DNA of 64,000 bases, from positions 62,423 through 126,422 of the forward strand of contig FJOG01000070.1 of the NCBI GenBank assembly GCA_900073065.1, given 5' to 3'. The position numbers and the translations under genes are program-made. A model generated the notes under the pieces. It worked only from the letters and a program-made list of their open reading frames with translations, made no database searches and was not told the DNA's origin. Shown here piece by piece: positions 56,562 to 64,000 of this stretch; position 1 is the first letter of the stretch, and every line of letters begins with the position of its first letter. The DNA is from Phialocephala subalpina. Lineage: Eukaryota > Ascomycota > Leotiomycetes > Helotiales > Mollisiaceae.

Positions 56562-58931
56562 GATGAGCGACACAGAATCTCATTGAAACTCGGGACCATC
56601 CGATCTCTTTATTACCGTGCAAAGGCTATACTTCCCCTCATATCGAGGAGCGGCTCCGGTTTCAGGAACCACTTCCTGTACCTCACAACTATGGATTTAG
56701 CCGGCTGCATCCGGTTCTATGGAGATGTTGAACCAACCTCTTGAGTGTCTGCTCACATCAAGGTGTCATGGAGCAGGGGACTCGGGACGATGAGAAGCAG
56801 TGGATCGTGAAAATAAAGTGCACTTACACTACCCCTGAATATATCCGGGCCGTCAAAACTTTGGAGGGGAATCGATCTTCCGTGTATGGGATGTGGGGTA
56901 CATCGAGTGCAGGATGTTCCGAACCTGCGGATAAATGTGCAAGAGATTAACCGGCCAGTCCATATGGCCGAGCATTGTGCTCTTCGACCTCTCAAAGCTT
57001 GTTTATGTCACCAGACAAGGCTAAACGCTCGAAGATCTCTTCGTAGCTGGGCAGAGCAATGCAGTTCGCGTGTATGATCCTCGTCGCCTCGTGCTGTACC
57101 CGTCACAGAAACCCCACATGCTACCCAAGGTCAACGTTCTGGAATCATGCCGCCATAATTTGCAATGTTATTCGAGAGCTTAATGGACGAGACAGGTGTG
57201 GCGTTCGAGACTAGAGGCAGTCTGGCAGAAAGAGAGGAGGCTCGACGAGTACGCGGGGTAGTTCTGTAGCAACGCCTTCGAATTAGCCGTGATCATTGAG
57301 GGGGAATTCTGAGTGGCGGTTTGTCACTTACCAAAGCCACGGAGGTGGTTCTGATCTATACTGTGTACGCGATCCTCATGGTCGTGGTAATCATCGCGGT
57401 GGTGCAAGAGAGGAGTTGATTGTTGTCAGACGAATGCCTTCGAGTTCGAGGACGACTGGTTGATTCGCGCCACAACTCTAGCGCGTGGCTGGTGAGTGGC
57501 TGAAGCTTTCTCAATGCGAAGTCAACTGTCCTACTCCTTCGGTTTCAGACTTCGACTTGGAAGCTCTTACTGTCGAATGATTGACATTCTGTTGGCTGAA
57601 CTATAAGCTATGCCACACATATGTTCCTGAAATGATAACAGCCGTTCCAGATTTCAATGCGAACTTCTCTCTATGCAACTCAATGCGAACTCTCGAATTT
57701 CTCTTCACCATTCGCCAAAGGTCACGAATGTCAACACACCTCTCCTAGTTGAGAAGGCAAAAGATGCTAAAAGGGGAGCCCCTGAATTCTCGCTACCCCT
57801 TCGCCAAACTGTTACCCCACATATGATTGTCTGCAACAGAAGCTGAACTGCGACCACTCGGCCACTCGATCACTGGAGTATTATATCATTGTCGGATCAA
57901 GATGCGTGCAGGTTGCTCTTATTCGACGCCTTTGAGTTAGTTCATGGATGGTAAGGAATAAGAGTGGTCGACCTTGCGATTATTGGGATTGAGTGTTGTC
58001 TTCGACAAACTTTGGAAATTCGTCAGAGGCTGAAGAGGCAGCTTAGTCAGCCGGCCGCGTTACTCTGTTGAGCTGCCTCGGGCTGCTCAACTTTACGCAG
58101 AGTTGCTTCCTCACAATCAACACCACCTACACAACGATGACTGCCACTCATCTACTGACCCACTGCGACGGATCGACAGACTCCAATGTACACTCGATCT
58201 GCGAGCCCGTCGCAACACTGTTATAAGCAGCTCCCTATCCAAACCTGTACGAACCTTCGAAATTACCCACAACTCCGAATTGCGAACTCTGCTCCCACAC
58301 GATCTTCGAAACTCGAGCACCTACCCCTGTACCTGTCCGCAGATCGATACATACACACATGGAGACTACGATTGGAGTTACGAATGTTTGAGATATTTGT
58401 TGACTTGGGGGTCATTTACCATCCAGCTGGCAACGGCAGTGAGTAGGATCGTCCAAGTACTTTGGGTGTACCCCGCGATTGCCCATATTACTCTGCATTA
58501 GCAGGATGACTTGCTGTGCCTGAGCACCACTGAGCGCTACCAGACAACCGCCAGGACGTGAAATGCAGGATTGTGTGTGCGGCCGTTCTGCCGATTTCTT
58601 TTCGGCCGATCTTTTCTCGGCCGATTTTTACCTCCAAGTCAAATGATGGATTTCATGTCTTCTTCCAAATTGTTCATTCTTTGGGATCCGGTTATTGGAC
58701 CACGGTTTTGTTCCTGTTTAAAGCATATTCTTGGCTACATTACTCTGAAGATCCTTTCCATACTTGTTCCTCGGCATAGAATGTTGGATGATTGGGATGC
58801 TCTTTTCAAAGTAAATGCAATCAAGTGAGCCTATGAAGTACTATCAAATGGCCAAGAGCTCGGGATGTTCTAGCATTTGCTGCATATTGCCCAATACCCT
58901 AGTGCTTCCATAACTGCCGCGCCCCCAAAGT
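56562..58931. other. Long intergenic region, no gene recognised
   Basis: About 2.4 kb. Only short frames (for example 58103-58501), none with domain similarity I can recognise. Confidence 0.4.
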
Positions 58932-60158
58932 CTAGTATACTGCGACCTCGGTCGCCTTCGCACTATCCATTGCTTTCTCAGAGACCTCAGTCACAGCTAC
59001 CTCCGCATCTTCCTTCATCCCACCCAACAACAAGTAACTCGGAGCCTTGGCCTGCTCATCCGCCGGCGCTGTGAACGTGTAGAACTTCTCGTCATGCCAT
59101 TGTCCAGCTGTAATGTATCTGCCATCACTGTCCGTGAACATAGTCTCGTCCTCAGCTCTGAGGAAATAGGCGATCGAGTAGCGGTGCTCGGTGGGGTTCA
59201 AAGGTACGACTCTGTGAATGCAAGATTGCATTGTGTGGCCGCTGGCAAAGCGGAGGGAGTCGCCGACGTTGACGATTGCGGAGCCGACTTTGGGTGCGAT
59301 GAATCCGAACTCCTTGGCTCCTGTATCACCAGAGCATGGGTCAGTATAGATTCAATCGTATTTAAAGCAATCCATGTCTGAAAGCTCGACAAATTTCTGC
59401 AGAGGTGGCATACCCGGAGGACGAATTTGGAGACCCCATTGCTCGCTGAAGAGCAGAGTCAGAGAGCTGATATCCGTGTGCTTCTGGTGTCCAATCTTCT
59501 TGCTCGTCTCTGGGTCAGAAGGAATATAGTGCATCATTGCTAGCGTGCTGGTAGAAGGGCGGTGGTTTCGGTGCGTGTTCTCAAATCTGGCAGCGCCATT
59601 GAGGCCAAGTCCAGTTGAGAGCGCTGACAGAATGGTCTTGGTGATGATGTTGGAGCCCGCGATGGCGTTCTCGAGGACTTTGATGTCTCCGTTGTTCTTG
59701 ATGTTGCGGGGGATGTGTGGGGAGTCTCTCTGGATTTCATCTCGTGATACCTTTGGACAGGAGTCAGCGTGAAGTAGGCGAATTGTTGTCAGATAACTGA
59801 CCTTGATCATCTCGTATCCATCTTTGGTGTTCTCCAACACACCTGTGCGAGAGCCCACGGGCTCGTATCCGAGATGTGGGGAGACGAGTCCATACTCGTT
59901 CTTGACTTCAAGAGGCGACTCGAAGAAACGGTGCATGAGTTTCAGGGTCTCTTGTTGGTCGTCGAGCATCCTGCGGCCATCGATGCCTTGCAGGTCAATG
60001 TAGAAGAATCCTTCGGTCTGGCAGCACTTCACGAGCTTCTCGATTTCGGCTGGCTCTTGGGAGAGCAGTTGCGAGAAGTCGACCGTCTGCATGGGGTAGA
60101 CTGGGACCTGCTGCCCGTTCCATTGCACCGTCTTGGGAACTTCAGTTGTGATACCCAT
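58932..60158 (-). CDS. 2-oxoglutarate/Fe(II) oxygenase, isopenicillin-N-synthase-like (360 aa)
   Basis: Three exons: 60158-59802, 59750-59414 and 59320-58932. The 93-bp second intron (GTATGC donor at 59413) removes an in-frame stop and restores IRPPGAKEFGFIAP. The N-terminal DIOX_N domain reads TVDFSQLLSQ and GFFYIDLQGID. The double-stranded beta-helix core has the metal triad H210-x-D212 (GHQKHTDIS) and H267 (CIHRVVPL), and the 2OG-binding R278-x-S280 (HRYSIAYF), all present. The family includes fungal tailoring oxygenases and gibberellin- or flavonoid-type oxidases; substrate unknown. It is divergent from the FAD monooxygenase, sharing a 1.06-kb promoter region, so co-expression is plausible. 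Confidence 0.92.
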
Positions 60159-61220
60159 GATGTCTAGCGGTGGGGCGTGAATAGAGTTCGAGGGATGTCT
60201 GAAGAGTATTCGAAGTTGCGAAAGGTAAATTTGATAAGGACAATGCCAGTCACTCACCGGATCCTGCTCTTATAATAGTTGGGAACGCCTCGAAGCTCCG
60301 ACTTTGACCCCGCACGTTCCAGGCTCATTCAGCTGTGATCAGCCGAGATCGGGTCTTCACTAACAAATATGCCAAGTCTGTGATGCACAAAGCTGCACTC
60401 TTGGTATCTAGACGGAGTCCAATCAAGAGCCGTAAGCTCGTGGTCATCCACCTCCGTGGCAGTTCAGTGCATAAAGCCGACAACTGGTGTCACAAAGGAG
60501 GATGCCGACAGATCCAGAAGAAATAATTATCAAACTAATACCAATCAGACATCTTTTGGTAGTAGGAAGACATGATAACGACTGCAGTCTACAGGGGATG
60601 TTGGGACTCGGCTCATGCAACCATTCTAAGACCACATGGCACCAAGGCATAGCTCTGCATACACGACTATTTAGATCATAATAGCCGAGCTCCAGAAGCA
60701 CGAATCTCTGCAGCAATTTAGATGTGGCGCACTCTATTGACTGGGCTGCCCCACATGCTCTCACTTAGTATTCGCACTTGACCCAATACAGCAAACGGGA
60801 GGCTTTTCGCTAGATTGGACCCTACAGTAGCTGACGCTGCAGTCAACCTGCCTCCTTTTCATTCGCTTAACAGCTACCCCGCCCCCTGAAGCTAACCCCA
60901 CTTTCGAATGCAGCTTATATACCTCAGCAAAGGCTGAGCACGCCCAATTGTGCCACCAGGGACTGTTTTGGCCAGATTGAACAAGCCATCTCTGATAAGG
61001 ATAAATCGAAATCCCTAGTCTATGTTCTCAAACATCAAAAGTGGGGCCATCGACTGATAGGTGCATGCCGGATCTTACATGTGCATTGGTGCGTTGTCTT
61101 TTTCTCCTGACTACCAATGATCGAGAACTGCTGACATCGATCTTACTGCTCTCTCGTTTCTCTCACATCTATCAAAACCTTGAACTTGCTTCTGAGTATC
61201 TCGAAACATAATTTGCTAAA
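60159..61220. promoter_or_regulatory. Shared intergenic promoter region of two divergent oxidase genes
   Basis: 1.06 kb between the start codons of the 2OG oxygenase and the FAD monooxygenase. Notable words: CTTATATACC (TATA-like, 60914-60923) and an inverted repeat CTCAGC-N4-GCTGAG (60923-60938), a size typical of dimeric regulator sites. Functional relevance is inferred only. Confidence 0.35.
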
Positions 61221-62662
61221 ATGGGAAGTTTGGGCATCGAATCAAGTCCACTCCAAGTCGCCATTGTTGGCACCGGCATCGCAGGTCTCACGGCAGCCAT
61301 CGCACTCCGAAAGCACCCTCACATAAATGTAGTGTTATACGAGAAGGCAACCGAACTGAAAGAGATTGGCGCCAGTATAACATTAGGCCCCAATGGCCTG
61401 AGAACGTTACAGAGATTGGGATTAGAGGATTGCATCAGCGATCAGGTGGGCTATCGTGGGCCAAATCCCATATCCAGGTTTTATCGGCACTGGAAGACGA
61501 ACGAGATCATTGGCGAGGATTACTATGAAAATGTGAATGAGCATTTACATTATACGGCGAGGTTTCATCGAGGACATCTTCAACAGGCTTTGCTGAAGCA
61601 TATTCCACGTGATACCATACATCTCAAGAAGAAGTTGGTGGCTGCAACAGCGAGTTCGCGAGATGGCGTGAAGATGGAGTTTCAGGATGGCAGTACCGCA
61701 ACTGCAGATCTCCTAATTGGAGCTGATGGGATTAATTCTGTAAGTTCTTCCTCGATGCTCCACCATGAACGCTGTACATCTTCACAGCGAACAAATGGCT
61801 AACGACAAGTTTCCAGGGCGTCAGAACAGCCTTCGTCAAGGGCTTTGAACTCGAATGGAGCGGCCATACTGCCTTCCGCGGTATATTTGACGCCAAGCTC
61901 GTCGACTCGATTGAAGGTGTTCCACTTGACTCAACTCACTGGTGGGGTCCAGATACCAATTTCTTTGCAACGCGTCTAGCTCGAGGTCTTTTTACAGTCC
62001 AAGGAGGAATCTACGCAGATCCCCAAGATCCAGTCGCAATCGCAAAGTTTAGAGATGGAGGTAGCTGGGATAAACAAGCCGACATCCAGCTCTTGAGAGA
62101 GAAATACGTTGTAAGTAGTTGTGAACGCAATTACGCAACTAGAACCCTGCTAATCATGCACTTTCAGGACTGGAATCCCGTCGTCAAAGCACTGGCAAAT
62201 ACGTGCCCGGATATTCGATATTATCCCAATTACTTCTGCGGCTCTTCCCTACCGACCTGGATCTTCGGGGACCGCGTCACGTTGATCGGCGACGCGGCCC
62301 ATGCTCACGGTGGTGCTTTCGCAACAGGTGGCTCTCTTGCTATAGACGATGCCTATGCTTTGTACCTGGCTGTCATGTCCGTGTTCCCCGAAACAGCAAC
62401 GCAGAAGCCTTCTTCTGCAGAGATTCTGAAAGCCTTGAAGCTATACGAAGATACGAGGAGACCGCATGCTGTGCGATTGTTAAAGGTCGTGCATGCGAAT
62501 AACGAGATGAAGACGAAGAAAATTTTGGCGGAGACGCAGGAGACAGATGAGGAGTTGAGAGCGAGGGCGAAGAGAGGGTCGGGTACGACTTGGCTGCATG
62601 AACATGATGTTGTGAAGAGTTTCAAGGAAGCGCTTGCGGCTTCGTCGAAGGCTGATACTTGA
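61221..62662 (+). CDS. FAD-dependent aromatic monooxygenase, salicylate-hydroxylase type (435 aa)
   Basis: Three exons: 61221-61739, 61817-62110 and 62168-62662; introns of 77 and 57 bp keep frame. The FAD-binding GxGxxG is VAIVGTGIAGLTAAIALRKH near residue 13. The second FAD/NADPH motif is ADLLIGADGINSGVRTAF around the first splice junction, and the GD motif is RVTLIGDAAHAHGGAF. These three define group A flavoprotein hydroxylases acting on phenolic substrates with NAD(P)H. No signal peptide, so cytosolic. Neighbouring 2OG oxygenase and esterase genes make a small oxidative pathway possible but unproven. Confidence 0.92.
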
Positions 62663-63090
62663 GAATTATTTTCGATGCTGTTAGTTTCATGGTCAGCAAG
62701 GTTCGCCAACTTTCATAGTATATTAAACAAAAGGCACTCGCTGACAAGCAAGGAGATACCATCGACCCCATAGAAAATGGGAGGGGAGATTCCAAAAAGA
62801 AAAAAACCTATAGACTCACAGAAATTTGCAGTAGTGACAGCAATAGATTTGATATAGATCTACTTTTGGTATTCTGTAACGTCTCTGGTCCACGTGAGCA
62901 ATGCTCGAGCCGAGGTTATCTAGGCAGAAGGAGGCCTAGCACAAGGCTACAACTCCACCAGGTGAGGCGCAGCTTCTGGGTATAAACTCACGCTCGTCTC
63001 CTCAAAATACCCTCGACGGCACATTAAAAACCCCCCTCAGCCATACATACTTGCAAAAACACTTTTTTTCTCCTTCCACAGAGCACTAGC
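62663..63090. other. Short intergenic region
   Basis: About 430 bp; presumably terminator of the monooxygenase and promoter of the following gene. A CACGTG word occurs at 62892. Confidence 0.35.
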
Positions 63091-64000
63091 ATGACAGGAC
63101 TCCTGGATCTTGCGCCTGAGATTCTAGTGCAGATTGTCCGAAGCGTTCACATCTACCCTCTACAAAGCGATGCGATTCTCTATAAGCTGGCACGCACATG
63201 TCGACGTCTATACCAAGTCACCGAACCCTTCTTGTATACGAAGCTTGTGCAGCCGCGGAGAAAGCAGACACGTCAACTCTTGAGGACGATCCTTGAGAAA
63301 CCGGATTATGCGGCGCGAGTTAAGACAATCAGTCTATATCTGCGGAATGACGAGGACCGATACCGATACCGATACCACAATCCCATCATTCGTAGGACAC
63401 ATAGGAGGGAATCGGATGAAGATCGAGAAAACGACGAAGTATTGGCGAGGCAGAAGGAGAGAGAAATTGAGCTGTTCGTGGGTGCATACGATGGACTCGG
63501 GATCATTGAGACATCAGAGTTAAGTCGAGAGCAATGGATCAGCGCCTTGAAAGAACGGAAGGAAGCAGCGCTTGTTGCATTGCTCCTGCTATCCCTGCCA
63601 AATCTCGACAAAGTCAACATCGTGATTGACTCCCACGACGGCGCTTTCTTCTTCTCGCGTGCGATTATTGCGGCGTGTTCGTCGCAGCAAGAACGAGTCC
63701 ACCTCCAACACGTGAAGGATGTGACAATGGATCCTGAGAGGTCCGAGGATTGCATCAGAACCGAAGAACTAGTTCCGATCTTTTACCTTCCATCACTGGA
63801 GAGACTATCAGTCTTTCAAGCTGGGCTCAATGACTTCGAGTTCGAGCCGCCTCTGTCTTCGTGCCCCGTGGCGAGTATTGAGTTCATGGACAGCGGTGTT
63901 GCCGGCGATGCTGCTCCAACATTATTTTCTGTACTGAAACATCTGAAGCATATCGTTTTCCAGCCTGGAAGTCCTAAGTGTAAGTTTCATCGATTAATTC
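63091..64000 (+). CDS. F-box-like protein, 5' part only
   Basis: ATG at 63091 opens a frame that continues to about 63979, where a GTAAGT donor suggests an intron; the rest is beyond the right edge. The start MTGLLDLAPEILVQIVRSVH followed by LARTCRRLYQVTEPFLYTKL is the pattern of fungal F-box domains. The later part has leucine-rich stretches (SLPNLDKVNIVI, LPSLERLSVFQAG) as in F-box/LRR-like proteins. A (CGATAC)3 microsatellite encodes RYRYRY near residue 91. The expected role is substrate recognition for SCF ubiquitin ligase, though many such fungal genes are uncharacterised. Confidence 0.75.
   Translation, partial: MTGLLDLAPEILVQIVRSVHIYPLQSDAILYKLARTCRRLYQVTEPFLYTKLVQPRRKQTRQLLRTILEKPDYAARVKTISLYLRNDEDRYRYRYHNPIIRRTHRRESDEDRENDEVLARQKEREIELFVGAYDGLGIIETSELSREQWISALKERKEAALVALLLLSLPNLDKVNIVIDSHDGAFFFSRAIIAACSSQQERVHLQHVKDVTMDPERSEDCIRTEELVPIFYLPSLERLSVFQAGLNDFEFEPPLSSCPVASIEFMDSGVAGDAAPTLFSVLKHLKHIVFQPGSPKCKFHRLI

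Overview
The window reads as nuclear DNA of a filamentous ascomycete (Pezizomycotina). Coding exons are split by many 40-95 bp introns with GT(R)AG-type donors, CTAAC/CTGAC branch motifs and YAG or AAG acceptors. Fungal-specific families are present: Zn2Cys6 regulator, HET, NACHT-type NLR, Clr5 and 2EXR. Several blocks are extremely AT-rich and contain gene relics with C-to-T/G-to-A type stops, the pattern expected from repeat-induced point mutation (RIP). The lineage below Pezizomycotina cannot be fixed from the sequence. No tRNA, rRNA, CRISPR or bacterial-type operon was seen.

Layout. 0-2.8 kb: the N-terminal part of a NACHT NLR, running off the left edge. 3.6-13.4 kb: a repeat-rich stretch with an O-methyltransferase relic, an AT-rich element bounded by inverted repeats, small MITE-like inverted-repeat elements, two small intron-containing genes and a Clr5-domain gene. 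13.4-14.0 kb: an ankyrin relic. 14.3-16.6 kb: an eight-exon sugar transporter. 19.2-20.1 kb: a 2EXR protein. 21.5-23.4 kb: a multi-pass membrane protein of unknown function. 24.7-26.9 kb: a MscS-type channel with an EF-hand.

27-39 kb is a second accessory island. It holds a dispersed repeat family, an exact 250-bp tandem duplication with 15-bp periodicity, a truncated NLR relic, a MITE beside an 18-bp minisatellite, a GC-rich intronless AIF/AMID-like flavoprotein gene and a broken HET gene. 39-64 kb is ordinary gene space: a cytochrome P450, a GPI-type secreted protein tail-to-tail with a Zn2Cys6 regulator, a PTR peptide transporter, a RecQ helicase, a type-B carboxylesterase, a 2-oxoglutarate oxygenase divergent from a FAD monooxygenase, and an F-box-like gene cut by the right edge.

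How the genes may work together. The NLR, HET, ankyrin and NLR-relic loci belong to families used in fungal self/non-self recognition, and all but the first are broken, so the window looks like an allorecognition repertoire in turnover among transposons. The esterase, 2OG-oxygenase and FAD-monooxygenase group could form a small oxidative pathway, but this is inferred from proximity only. Exon structures were built by hand from splice motifs and reading-frame continuity and have no transcript support.
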